From UMGS1002 sp964463325 (lineage in GTDB: Bacteria > Bacillota > Clostridia > Oscillospirales > CAG-272): a DNA stretch of 36,261 bases. The stretch is from assembly GCA_964463325.1 (NCBI GenBank), contig CAYXBY010000008.1, forward strand, positions 1-36,261, in the 5' to 3' direction. This document shows positions 23,496-31,129 of this stretch, one piece after another. A program made the position numbers and the translations under genes. Numbering within the stretch: position 1 is the first letter of the stretch; every line of letters begins with the position of its first letter. The notes beneath the pieces were generated by a model, which saw only the letters and a program-made list of their open reading frames with translations, was not told the DNA's origin and made no database searches.

Positions 23496-24433
23496 ATATC
23501 ATCCTCACTCAAAGAAAACTCTCTTCCGCCAAGATAGCTCAGACAGTCGTCTCCGATAAAGTCAAAGCGCAGGCGCCAGGCGTAAAGCGCCTGATATTTG
23601 TAGCCCTCAGCGCGGTCGGCACGGTTGTTGGCGTACTTGCCCTCCCCCATCAGCGGGTAGCCGGCATGCGCCATCTGGGCACGGATCTGATGCGTGCGCC
23701 CGGTGATCAGCTGTATCTCGACCAGTGAGCGGTCTGCCGCCGTGCGCAGCAAGCGATACTTTGTTATAGCCTCCTTAAAGCCAGGTCGCTTGACGTCGGA
23801 CACCGTTACCATGTTGCTCTCGCTGTCCTTGAGCAGCCAGCCATGCAGAGTGCCTGACGCCGGGTTTGGCACTCCGTGCACAGCACAAATATAAAATTTT
23901 GACACCTGTCCGTCCTTGATTTTTTGATTCATGACACGAAGTGCCTCAGCATTTTTGGCCGCGATAACTATACCACCGGTGTTGCGGTCGATGCGGTTGC
24001 ACATGGCGGGCGCAAAGGACTGCTCGCTTTCGGGGTCATATTCACCGCATTGATACAAGTAGGCCTTTAGGTGCATGACGAGCGTGTTATCCTCGCCGCG
24101 CGTGTCCTCGTGCACCAGCACGCCGGGGCGCTTGTTGAGCAGCAGGATGTTATCGTCCTCGTATACTATGTTCAGTTTTGGGGTAATCGATGCCAGCGTA
24201 CCCTGAGTGTTGTCCTGCTCGGGCGAGCCGAAAAATTCTTCCTTTATGAACAACTGCAGCTCGTCGCCCTCGGTTAGAATATCTCCCGGCTGGCAGCGAT
24301 GGCGGTTCAGCTTGATCTTTTTGGTGCGTATCAGCTTGTACATCATCGATTTTGGCAGCCCACGCACCGCCTTGGAAAGGAATTTATCCAACCGCTGCCC
24401 CGCGTCGTTGCGGTTTACTGTAAGTATTCGCAT
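23471..24433 (-). CDS. RluA-family pseudouridine synthase
   Basis: 320 residues. The N-terminal S4 RNA-binding domain is AGQRLDKFLSKAVRGLPKSM and KIKLNRHRCQPGDILTEGDE. The catalytic domain has LLLNKRPGVLVHED, then MCNRIDRNTGGIVIAAKNAE, where the Asp of R-I-D is the nucleophile, and LITGRTHQIRAQMAHAGYPL. It isomerises uridines in rRNA or tRNA; RluC- and RluD-like members modify 23S rRNA, but the exact target is not predictable. Start ATG 24433 follows GGAGAAAAC; an upstream in-frame ATG lies inside the hairpin and is unlikely. Stop overlaps the lnt start region, so the two are probably co-translated. Confidence 0.92.
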   Translation of the reverse strand: MRILTVNRNDAGQRLDKFLSKAVRGLPKSMMYKLIRTKKIKLNRHRCQPGDILTEGDELQLFIKEEFFGSPEQDNTQGTLASITPKLNIVYEDDNILLLNKRPGVLVHEDTRGEDNTLVMHLKAYLYQCGEYDPESEQSFAPAMCNRIDRNTGGIVIAAKNAEALRVMNQKIKDGQVSKFYICAVHGVPNPASGTLHGWLLKDSESNMVTVSDVKRPGFKEAITKYRLLRTAADRSLVEIQLITGRTHQIRAQMAHAGYPLMGEGKYANNRADRAEGYKYQALYAWRLRFDFIGDDCLSYLGGREFSLSEDDIWFIKDFK

Positions 24434-24452
24434 GTTTTCTCCACAAATACAA

Positions 24453-24482
24453 GTAATGGAGGACACTCCTGCCCTCCATTAC
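24453..24482 (-). terminator. Hairpin between upp and the pseudouridine synthase gene
   Basis: A perfect 10-bp stem GTAATGGAGG / CCTCCATTAC with a 10-base loop. The minus strand then reads TTGTATTTGTGG, a poor U-tract. It may partly terminate the upp transcript or act as an attenuator for the genes behind it. Confidence 0.55.
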
Positions 24483-24503
24483 CGATATCAAAATGATCAA
24501 TAA

Positions 24504-25133
24504 TTATTTTGTTCCGAATATACGGTCGCCGGCGTCGCCGAGACCAGGAACTATGTAAGCATGCTCATTGAGATAATCATCAAGTGCGGCAGAGTAAATG
24601 TCGACATCAGGATGATCCTCCTGCAGCTTCTTAACGCCCTCGGGAGCAGCCACCAGGCACATCATACGGATATGAGTGCAGCCGCGCTTTTTGAGCATGG
24701 TCAGCGCGTCGGAGGCGGAGCCACCGGTTGCCAGCATGGGGTCGACCAGAATTACGATGCGATCCTCAATGTCGAAGGGCAGCTTGCAGTAGTACTCTAC
24801 CGGCATATGCGTCTCCGGGTCACGATAAAGGCCGATATGACCGACCTTGGCGACAGGCACGAGGCTCTGAAGACCGTCAACCATGCCAAGTCCGGCTCTA
24901 AGGATAGGAACTATGGCAAGCTTCTTACCGGATATCATCTTTGCCTTCATTTTTGTAATAGGGGTCTCGATGGTGACGTCCTCCAGCGGCAGGTCACGAG
25001 TGACCTCATAGCCCATAAGCATGGCGATCTCGCCGAGCAGCTCACGGAAATCCTTGGAGCCCGTCTTCTTGTTTCTCATGATGGAAAGCTTGTGGGTGAT
25101 CAGCGGATGCTCGATCAAATGGAACTGGCTCAT
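24504..25133 (-). CDS. upp: Uracil phosphoribosyltransferase
   Basis: 209 residues, the usual Upp length. Landmarks: the N-terminal HPLITHKLSIMRNKKTGSKD, ILRAGLGMVDGLQSLVPVA, the PRPP-binding loop VDPMLATGGSASDAL and the uracil-binding C-terminus YIVPGLGDAGDRIFGTK. It converts uracil and PRPP to UMP in the pyrimidine salvage pathway. The start ATG has AAAGGAGA upstream. It has its own promoter, back to back with that of mtaB. Confidence 0.97.
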   Translation of the reverse strand: MSQFHLIEHPLITHKLSIMRNKKTGSKDFRELLGEIAMLMGYEVTRDLPLEDVTIETPITKMKAKMISGKKLAIVPILRAGLGMVDGLQSLVPVAKVGHIGLYRDPETHMPVEYYCKLPFDIEDRIVILVDPMLATGGSASDALTMLKKRGCTHIRMMCLVAAPEGVKKLQEDHPDVDIYSAALDDYLNEHAYIVPGLGDAGDRIFGTK

Positions 25134-25209
25134 AGTTTTGTCTCCTTTGTTTTAGAAAAAATTATTTGCATGGAGCCTCAAAAGCGGCAGGCCATCCACG
25201 CCGTATATC

Positions 25210-25238
25210 ATTATACAGCATCTGCAGTTTTTTTTCAA
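25210..25238 (-). promoter_or_regulatory. Promoter of upp
   Basis: On the minus strand TTGAAA (25238-25233), a 17-bp spacer and TATAAT (25215-25210), followed by a leader of about 75 bases. No PyrR-type antiterminator structure was recognised in it. Confidence 0.8.
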
Positions 25239-25288
25239 GTGTTATTTGCAAATTATTTGCCATATCATAAAAGTTTTCTGATTTGATA

Positions 25289-25317
25289 TTTACAATTCGC
25301 CAAAATAGTGATAAAAT
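25289..25317 (+). promoter_or_regulatory. Promoter of mtaB and the PurL-like gene
   Basis: TTTACA (25289-25294), a 17-bp spacer and TAAAAT (25312-25317). It diverges from the upp promoter about 50 bases away. Confidence 0.65.
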
Positions 25318-25390
25318 TATATCCATAGAGCTCAATGATCGAGCCTGCGAAGCATTTTGAAGCAAATTGCGTTTCAAAGAAGGAGTAAGC

Positions 25391-26713
25391 ATGGCAACTA
25401 TTCACGGCAGTGTGGGCATTTATACCCTCGGCTGCAAGGTAAACCAATACGAAAGCGAGGCAATCGCCGAGGTCTGTCGTGCGCGCGGGCTTGAGGTGCT
25501 CGACCCAAGCGAGTTTTGCGATGCATATATCATAAATACCTGCACCGTCACCGGCGAGGCCGACAGAAAAGCGCGGCAGTTCATCCGCCGCGCCATCACG
25601 CGAAACCCGGACGCATATATCGTCGTAACCGGCTGCTATTCGCAGGTGTCGCCGCAGGCGGTAGCCGACATCGAGGGGGTTGACGCCATTTGTGGCAATG
25701 ACCGCAAGCTGATGTGTGCCGACGTAGTCGCTGAGCTCATATCGCGCGGTCAAAAAAACACGTCTGCTGCACTGAATGTCGGCGACATTGACAGCGCCGG
25801 CTTTGAGCACATGAGCATCAACTCATTTGGGCGTACACGCGCCTGTGTCAAGATTGAGGACGGCTGCGAATCGCACTGCACCTATTGCATAATCCCATCG
25901 GCTCGCGGAAGGATCCGCTCAAAACCGCCAGAGCAGGTGCTGCGCGAGGTGGCGGCGTTGACCTCAGGCGGCTGCCGCGAGATTGTGTTGACCGGCATTG
26001 AGACTGCCGCATACGGCCGTGATCTGCTTGGAACGAGCTTAGCCGAGCTGCTTGAGCAGGTCGACGCGCTGCCCGGCATCGGGCGGGTGCGACTGGGCTC
26101 GATGGATCCCTCCATCTTTAAGCCCGACTTCATTCGCCGCATCGCCGCGCTCCGCTCGCTCACGCCGCATTTTCATCTGTCTGTGCAGAGCGGCTGCGAC
26201 CGCACGCTTGCGGCCATGAAGCGGAAATACAACACCCGCCAGCTGCTCGACGCCATGCACGGGCTGCGTGAGGCCATACCCGACATACAGTTCACCGCCG
26301 ACGTCATCGTCGGCTTCCCCGGTGAGACAGACGAGGATTTTAGCGAGACAATGCGTTTTGTCGAGTCTGCACGCTTTCTCGGCATACACGTCTTTGCCTA
26401 TTCAAAGCGCGCCGGAACGCCGGCCGCCGGCATGCCGAATCAAGTTCCGGATGGCATCAAGCACGCGCGGTCGATATCACTGATAGCTAAACAGTCGCAG
26501 ATAAGACGCAGTATTTTACAAAACGTGATCAGTACCGAGTCGCTAACCACCATTCTCCCCGAGACATTTGACGGCTCGTACGTTTACGGTCACACTGCCT
26601 CGTTCATCGAGGTGCGCGTGCCCGCCGACGCACATCCGGGGCACGAGCTGCTACGCGTCCGCCTTGACGGCATCGACGGCGACATCTGCACCGGCACCAT
26701 AGCAAAGGAGTAA
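25391..26713 (+). CDS. mtaB: tRNA (t6A37) methylthiotransferase MtaB
   Basis: 440 residues. The UPF0004 domain begins with YTLGCKVNQYESEAIAEVCR, whose Cys together with those in NTCTVTGEADRK and TGCYSQV ligate the first 4Fe-4S cluster. The radical-SAM domain has CESHCTYCIIPSARGRIRS with C-x3-C-x2-C. VDALPGIGRVRLGSMDP, LSVQSGCDRTLAAMKR and VIVGFPGETDEDF follow, and a TRAM-like tail ends the chain. The LGCKVNQYE start distinguishes MtaB from MiaB and RimO. It adds a methylthio group to t6A37 in tRNAs reading ANN codons. ATG 25391 lies 6 bases after AAGGAGT. The next gene starts 5 bases past its stop. Confidence 0.95.
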   Translation: MATIHGSVGIYTLGCKVNQYESEAIAEVCRARGLEVLDPSEFCDAYIINTCTVTGEADRKARQFIRRAITRNPDAYIVVTGCYSQVSPQAVADIEGVDAICGNDRKLMCADVVAELISRGQKNTSAALNVGDIDSAGFEHMSINSFGRTRACVKIEDGCESHCTYCIIPSARGRIRSKPPEQVLREVAALTSGGCREIVLTGIETAAYGRDLLGTSLAELLEQVDALPGIGRVRLGSMDPSIFKPDFIRRIAALRSLTPHFHLSVQSGCDRTLAAMKRKYNTRQLLDAMHGLREAIPDIQFTADVIVGFPGETDEDFSETMRFVESARFLGIHVFAYSKRAGTPAAGMPNQVPDGIKHARSISLIAKQSQIRRSILQNVISTESLTTILPETFDGSYVYGHTASFIEVRVPADAHPGHELLRVRLDGIDGDICTGTIAKE

Positions 26714-26718
26714 TAAGC

Positions 26719-28437
26719 ATGAGTGAAATTACAAATATACCACCCTCCCGTAAGCAGGGTAAGGTCGTCAGCTTCGGCAGCTACACTGACCGAATGCTCA
26801 TCGGCATGAAGGATGACATCGGGCTTGAGCTGCGGCTGCCCGAGCTGCGAGCGGTTCGCGACCATTTCCGTCGAACCCTGCGCCGCGACGCCTACCTTGA
26901 CGAGCTGTACATGCTTGATCGACTCATCAGTGCGCGTCGCCTGACCCGCACCGCTATAGACGAGCTGTTCACCGACTCAGACTTTATCGCCGAAACATAT
27001 GCCGACATGCAGCAAAAACATTTGTCATTGTCTGGAAACGCAAAAGCGACGTGCAGCTCGCTCGCCACGCTGGCGGGACGGTATCTCGCTCGCGCTGGCA
27101 AAACGACCTCGTTGACCGGCGGCACCGCTCTCACCAGCGGCGAACTGGCCGACGTCGAGCTCCGGCTGCGCGGCCATAGCAAGGTGGCATGCACCGACAG
27201 CGCCGCTATCGGCCGTCGAGACGCCGACGTGATCTCAAAAGCGCCGGCTGGCAGCCTGCTCGTGCTGGTCTACCCCTGGGGAGGCATCAGCCCAGCACAG
27301 CTCGGCGACGCACTCCGTGGAGCGCTGGCCAAGCTGAACTTGTCAGGTGACACCACCTTCGCATTCGACGGCAGTCAGCTGCAGGACGACGGCATCATTG
27401 AGTGGCTGTGCAGCCACAGCAGCGGTGCATATATCGACCTTTCCACGCTGAATCCGATAATCAATCAAGTTGGCGTAAGCGGGTTGGAGCTTTTGGCGCA
27501 TCCGCTGAACGGTGCAGTCATGGCCGCCATGCCTGCGTCGCGCGTCAACGATTTCATGGCCGCCGTTTACGAAAAACGCCTGTGGACGGGCATTATCGGC
27601 GGTCTCAGCTCAGATGGCCGCATGAGTGTCAACTGCGGTCCTGTCACACTCAGCTATCCGATCGCCATGCTGAGTCAATTGGCTCCGTGCGAGGCACGAG
27701 CCGTAACGCTCAGGCCGGATAAGTCCGACGAGGCAACCAGGCATGCAGCCCCGCTCCGCCGCGCACGCACCGACACCGACATTCTCGTCTCACAGCGGCT
27801 GGCCGGCGATATTGCGCCGCAGGATGCGCACGGTGCCGCCATGTGCGCCATTGCGGACTGCGTTGCCGCCGGCGCAAATTTTTCCGACGTCGCACTAAGC
27901 TTTAAAATATCAACCGAACCGTCGCCCGACGGCATGTCAAGAGCGCTCAGCCTTGTGACCGCACTCTACCGCGTCCAGCTCGAATATTGCTGCCCCGATA
28001 CCAACAGCAGCTTGACTGGCGCCACCGATGAGCCGTCGCTCATCGTAGCCGCTGCCGCAAGGCTGTCGCGCTTCCCTGCCCGCAATGGTAAAAAGGTACT
28101 CTCGCGTCCTGCGCTGACCATTCCGGCTCGCGCAGTTGAAGTCGGCACCGCGCTATATCTGCTCGAGCCACTGCGCACCGAGAATGGCCTCACCGACCAC
28201 GAGGACGCCCGCCGCATGTGGCAGTATGTCGCACATCTGACCGCGAGTGGCGCTGTCATGGCAGCAGTAGCCGTCGGCGCCGACGGTGTTGACGCCGCGA
28301 TGAGCGCCCTGCTTGGCGACAGCATGACCCTGTCCCCTGCGGCACCTACACCGTCGGCAGCGGTCCCCGGTGCGATCCTGATCGCCTGCTGCAACCCCAT
28401 CAGCGGCACTTTATTGGGTACTATAGATGCAAAATAA
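26719..28437 (+). CDS. Diverged PurL-like (AIR synthase/FGAM synthase superfamily) protein, probably catalytically dead
   Basis: 572 residues, no signal peptide. I recognise the order of blocks of the PurL core. Residues 41-75, PELRAVRDHFRRTLRRDAYL onward, match the linker segment where PurL continues to W-S-(E/D)-H-C-x-H, but here the text is LDRLISARRL. Residues 227-300, YIDLSTLNPIINQVGVSGLE then GAVMAAMPASRVNDFMAAV, match the end of the first synthase half. Residues 370-396, HGAAMCAIADCVAAGANFSD, match the second half's H-G-A-x-x-A-V-x-x-x-V-A-A-G-A block. The later G-G-K-D-S motif is replaced by CCPDTNSSLTG. Active-site His and ATP-binding motifs are therefore missing and there is no glutaminase domain. 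It starts 5 bases after mtaB, probably coupled to it. Function unknown; homology is inferred by eye. Confidence 0.6.
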   Translation: MSEITNIPPSRKQGKVVSFGSYTDRMLIGMKDDIGLELRLPELRAVRDHFRRTLRRDAYLDELYMLDRLISARRLTRTAIDELFTDSDFIAETYADMQQKHLSLSGNAKATCSSLATLAGRYLARAGKTTSLTGGTALTSGELADVELRLRGHSKVACTDSAAIGRRDADVISKAPAGSLLVLVYPWGGISPAQLGDALRGALAKLNLSGDTTFAFDGSQLQDDGIIEWLCSHSSGAYIDLSTLNPIINQVGVSGLELLAHPLNGAVMAAMPASRVNDFMAAVYEKRLWTGIIGGLSSDGRMSVNCGPVTLSYPIAMLSQLAPCEARAVTLRPDKSDEATRHAAPLRRARTDTDILVSQRLAGDIAPQDAHGAAMCAIADCVAAGANFSDVALSFKISTEPSPDGMSRALSLVTALYRVQLEYCCPDTNSSLTGATDEPSLIVAAAARLSRFPARNGKKVLSRPALTIPARAVEVGTALYLLEPLRTENGLTDHEDARRMWQYVAHLTASGAVMAAVAVGADGVDAAMSALLGDSMTLSPAAPTPSAAVPGAILIACCNPISGTLLGTIDAK

Positions 28438-28500
28438 ACTCGCTCAAGGCCGGCAGCGACAATATTTTTTAGTGTACAGTTAGTTTTTTTCAAAAAGCTC

Positions 28501-28585
28501 TTGCATTTTCGAGTTTTATGTGATATAATACAGAATGTTGCTCGATTATTATTAAAATTATCAATAAAGGTGCACTTTCAGTGCA
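28501..28585 (+). promoter_or_regulatory. Promoter and leader hairpin of rpmB
   Basis: TTGCAT (28501-28506), a 17-bp spacer and TATAAT (28524-28529), with TG before the -10 box. The leader holds a small TGCACT-TTC-AGTGCA hairpin (28571-28585) just before GAGGAGGTG, the ribosome binding site, where it could modulate translation. Confidence 0.75.
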
Positions 28586-28602
28586 TTGAGGAGGTGTCAG
28601 GA

Positions 28603-28788
28603 ATGGCAAAATGTTGCAATTGCGGACAGGGCGTTACCTTCGGTCAGAATGTTTCTCACTCACACCGCAGAACAAACAGAGCATGGAAGCCCAACATCCG
28701 CAAGGTTAAGGCTGTCGTTGACGGAACCCCCAAGACCGTCACTGTCTGCTCCCGCTGCATGCGGTCGGGCAAGATCACTCGCGCTTGA
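28603..28788 (+). CDS. rpmB: Ribosomal protein bL28
   Basis: 61 residues. MAKCCNCGQGVTFGQNVSHS, then RRTNRAWKPNIRKVK and TVTVCSRCMRSGKI are typical of bL28. Two CxxC pairs (CCNC and CSRC) make it the zinc-binding (C+) form of the protein. It is part of the large ribosomal subunit. The start follows GAGGAGGTG by 7 bases; in-frame upstream codons are not needed. Own promoter and terminator. Genomes often keep a second, zinc-free bL28 for zinc shortage; none is in the window. Confidence 0.96.
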   Translation: MAKCCNCGQGVTFGQNVSHSHRRTNRAWKPNIRKVKAVVDGTPKTVTVCSRCMRSGKITRA

Positions 28789-28806
28789 TTATTTCACGCC
28801 AAAGTT

Positions 28807-28840
28807 GGCAGACACCGCAGGTGTCTGCCCTTCTTTGTTT
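28807..28840 (+). terminator. Intrinsic terminator after rpmB
   Basis: A 10-bp perfect stem GGCAGACACC / GGTGTCTGCC with a 3-base loop, then CTTCTTTGTTTT. The next gene begins only 16 bases on and has no visible promoter of its own, so it probably relies on read-through. Confidence 0.88.
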
Positions 28841-28855
28841 TGGAGGTAAATGACC

Positions 28856-29563
28856 ATGATAGCTGTAATCGATCAGCGGCAGCCGCCCGCCGTCGTCAGT
28901 GCACTGCGGCAGCGCGGCATGACGGTGATACCACTGCCGCCCTTCCCCGCGCTTGCCGAGCCTGTCGCCTCGCACCCCGACATGCTGCTGCTCCGCATTG
29001 GCCGTCATCTGCTGACGCACGGCGACTATTATCGCATAGCGGCATCACAAATAGATAACATAATCGCATTATCAGGGCTTGAGTTGTTTTTATGTGATGA
29101 TAGTATGGCTGCCGAATACCCTCTCGACGTGCGCTTTAACGCCACTATCGTTGGCCGCCTGCTGCTATGCCGCGCTGACACGCTGGCATGTCGGGCATTG
29201 CAGCTCGCAGCCCGCGAGGGACTTGAGCTGGTCAACGTCCGTCAGGGGTACGCCAAATGCTCGACGTGCGTCGTCTCAGATGAAGCCATCATAACGTCCG
29301 ACCGTGGCATTGCCGCAGCAGCGGCGGCACACGGCATCGACGTGCTGACCGTCCGCCCGGGACACGTCGTCTTACCCGGATACCCCACCGGCTTCATAGG
29401 TGGCGCCAGCGGCGCCGACGCGTACAACGTCTACTTCAGTGGCTCGCTCGACACCCATCCCGACGCCGCTGCCATACGGCGTTTCTGCGCCACACACGGC
29501 AAATTGGCGGTTTCGCTGCGTGACGGCGAGCTGTTCGACGGTGGAACAATAATGCTTTTTTAA
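28856..29563 (+). CDS. DUF6873-like protein of unknown function
   Basis: 235 residues, cytoplasmic, no membrane segment. It starts MIAVIDQRQPPAVVSALRQR. The most conserved-looking part is LVNVRQGYAKCSTCVVSDEA, then IITSDRGIAAAAAAHGIDVL, PGHVVLPGYPTGFIGGASGA. I believe this corresponds to the clostridial DUF6873 family; the alternation of short strands with a late Cys and the G-F-I-G-G-A-S-G turn is reminiscent of pentein-fold (amidinotransferase-like) proteins, but that is only a suggestion. ATG 28856 was chosen because GGAGGT is 8 bases before it; an ATG at 28850 is too close. It follows the rpmB terminator directly and ends in another terminator. Confidence 0.7.
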   Translation: MIAVIDQRQPPAVVSALRQRGMTVIPLPPFPALAEPVASHPDMLLLRIGRHLLTHGDYYRIAASQIDNIIALSGLELFLCDDSMAAEYPLDVRFNATIVGRLLLCRADTLACRALQLAAREGLELVNVRQGYAKCSTCVVSDEAIITSDRGIAAAAAAHGIDVLTVRPGHVVLPGYPTGFIGGASGADAYNVYFSGSLDTHPDAAAIRRFCATHGKLAVSLRDGELFDGGTIMLF

Positions 29564-29594
29564 GGCGACTGCCATATGTGGCGTCGCCTTTTTA
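29562..29594 (+). terminator. Intrinsic terminator after the DUF6873-like gene
   Basis: AAGGCGAC (29562-29569) pairs with GTCGCCTT (29583-29590), extended by GCCA/TGGC near the loop and followed by TTTAT. The left arm overlaps the stop codon. Confidence 0.85.
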
Positions 29595-29613
29595 TCCACA
29601 ATTGACAAATTAA

Positions 29614-29644
29614 GCGCCCCGCAGGATGGTACCCTGCGGGGCGC
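29614..29644 (-). terminator. Intrinsic terminator of the beta-helix surface-protein gene
   Basis: A 12-bp perfect GC-rich stem (29614-29625 with 29633-29644) and 7-base loop. On the minus strand it is followed by TTAATTTGTC. It lies about 50 bases after that gene's stop. Confidence 0.75.
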
Positions 29645-29692
29645 AGTATGCAGCTGACGATAATTGCCGCTGCAATTTATTATTTATGCGTT

Positions 29693-31051
29693 TTAATCTT
29701 CCTTCTTACGAAGCGCCAGCCAGCCGGCACCCAGCACAGCAACTAGGCCTACCGAAATCATAGCAGATCCGCAGCCACCGGAAGATGTGGTATCCTCCGA
29801 AGTAGTGGGAACAGCAGTCGTGTCATTGGGCGTTGAGGGGGTAGTAACGGGAACAGTAGTCGTGTCATGAGGCGTATCATCGGGCACGGAGGGGGTAGTA
29901 GTGGTCGGGGCCGCGGGCTCGTGGGGGGTAGTGGTGGTCGGGGTGGGCTCGGGGGTGGTATCCGAAGCAGTAGTGCCCCAGGTTACGGAGGGATCGATCT
30001 TGTCAACATTGACGCCTTCATATTCAACTATAGCGTCCTCAGCTACATTCGCGACGAACGGGCCACTGATGGCAGCATCCTTTTTGTATTCGCCCTCGTT
30101 TACGCAGTTAGTAAAGAGTGCACCCGAGGTTGCATTTGCAACAAAGCCTGCGCACCAGTTAGAAGCAGTGATCTTACCGTAGTTAGTGCAGTTATCTAGG
30201 ATGACCGGAGTAGTCTTGTTAGCATGTGCAATAAAGCCTGCGCACTGACCGTCTGCCAGCTGCAAGCCGCAGTCCTCAACAGTAATGTTACCGTTGTTGC
30301 GGCAGTTTTCAAGTGTAACAGAGTGTGCAGTGTAGCTTATGAAGCCTGCCGCACGCGCCTCGAGGGTGGAGCAATATGTCGTAATATCGCCGTTGTTCTC
30401 GCAATTGCTAAACGTGGTCAGCGCACTGTTGCAGGAGCCAATAAAGCCGCCCGCATTGTGATATACCTCGTCAACATTGTCTCCGCCGCTACCAACGCTG
30501 ATGGAGCCGTTGAAGGAGCAGTTGGTAAAGGTGACGGCACGGCTATAGCCGATAAAGCCGCCAATATTGGCCTTGCCGGAGGTCGGCACGTTAAAATTAG
30601 CGTAAATATTTACATCGTTAAAATCAGCTCTGTTGGCATCCTGCTGAGCGCCGGCAAGCACGCCTGCGCTCTTACCGGAGGCAGTTGTGTTGAGCGTAAC
30701 CATTTTGTCAGGCTTACCGATATTGAGATTATTTATCTCAAGGTTACCTGTCTTGTTGGCTCTCAGTATGACACCAATGTCAGTTTCCTGACCATTGTTG
30801 TCAATCGAGAAGTTGTATATGCTGAAGCCATTGCCGTTAAGAACACCGCTGAACTCTGGGAGGATGTAGCACTCATACTGCTTGCCGCCAAAATCAATGT
30901 CGTTGGCAAGATAATATGTACCGCCGCTCACCATCTTCTCAAATTCCTCAGCAGTCGTGATTGGTGTGCCCTCCGCCGCAGAAGCGGTCAACGGGAACGC
31001 TGCAATCACCAGCGCAAGAATCAGAATTGCAGATAGGACAAGTTTTTTCAT
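29693..31051 (-). CDS. Secreted repeat (beta-helix-like) surface protein with C-terminal membrane anchor
   Basis: 452 residues. A signal peptide (LVLSAILILALVIAAFPLTASA) leads into a region opening TPITTAEEFEKMVSGGTYYL and VLNGNGFSIYNFSID, typical of right-handed beta-helix surface proteins. Residues about 110-330 contain five repeats of roughly 35-40 residues, each with a strand ending in a Cys-Asn turn (FTNCSFNGSI, FSNCENNGDI, LENCRNNGNI, LDNCTNYGKI, FTNCVNEGEY) and an AGFI/GGFI strand, similar to GLUG-type repeats. A Thr/Pro-rich linker of about 70 residues follows, then SSGGCGSAMIS, a hydrophobic helix and LRKKED: a membrane anchor common in clostridial surface proteins. Own consensus promoter. 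Likely role: adhesion or surface display; ligand unknown. Confidence 0.82.
   Translation of the reverse strand: MKKLVLSAILILALVIAAFPLTASAAEGTPITTAEEFEKMVSGGTYYLANDIDFGGKQYECYILPEFSGVLNGNGFSIYNFSIDNNGQETDIGVILRANKTGNLEINNLNIGKPDKMVTLNTTASGKSAGVLAGAQQDANRADFNDVNIYANFNVPTSGKANIGGFIGYSRAVTFTNCSFNGSISVGSGGDNVDEVYHNAGGFIGSCNSALTTFSNCENNGDITTYCSTLEARAAGFISYTAHSVTLENCRNNGNITVEDCGLQLADGQCAGFIAHANKTTPVILDNCTNYGKITASNWCAGFVANATSGALFTNCVNEGEYKKDAAISGPFVANVAEDAIVEYEGVNVDKIDPSVTWGTTASDTTPEPTPTTTTPHEPAAPTTTTPSVPDDTPHDTTTVPVTTPSTPNDTTAVPTTSEDTTSSGGCGSAMISVGLVAVLGAGWLALRKKED
29836..29962. repeat. G-rich degenerate repeats encoding the Thr/Pro linker
   Basis: On the plus strand, imperfect copies of GTCGTGTCAT and GAGGGGGTAGTA alternate, and the segment 29882-29955 carries eight runs of three to six G separated by short loops. 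It lies in the template strand of the surface-protein gene and encodes its Thr/Pro-rich linker. It is prone to slippage and possibly to G-quadruplex formation. Confidence 0.6.
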
Positions 31052-31085
31052 GATTGTATCTCCTTTTTAATAATTATGATAATTA

Positions 31086-31114
31086 ATTATACTACGATTT
31101 TTTAATAATGTCAA
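31086..31114 (-). promoter_or_regulatory. Consensus sigma-A promoter of the surface-protein gene
   Basis: On the minus strand TTGACA (31114-31109), a 17-bp spacer and TATAAT (31091-31086). AAAGGAGATACA is the ribosome binding site before ATG 31051. So this gene can be expressed apart from the hydrolase gene upstream. Confidence 0.9.
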
Positions 31115-31129
31115 CACCCGGCATCATAA

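Noticed and set aside
25139..25209. PyrR-type attenuator in the upp leader
   Set aside because: No terminator hairpin with U-tract or conserved PyrR-binding loop was recognised.
30224..31036. Plus-strand open frame of 270 residues
   Set aside because: Antisense to the beta-helix surface protein, whose signal peptide, repeats, linker and promoter are clear.
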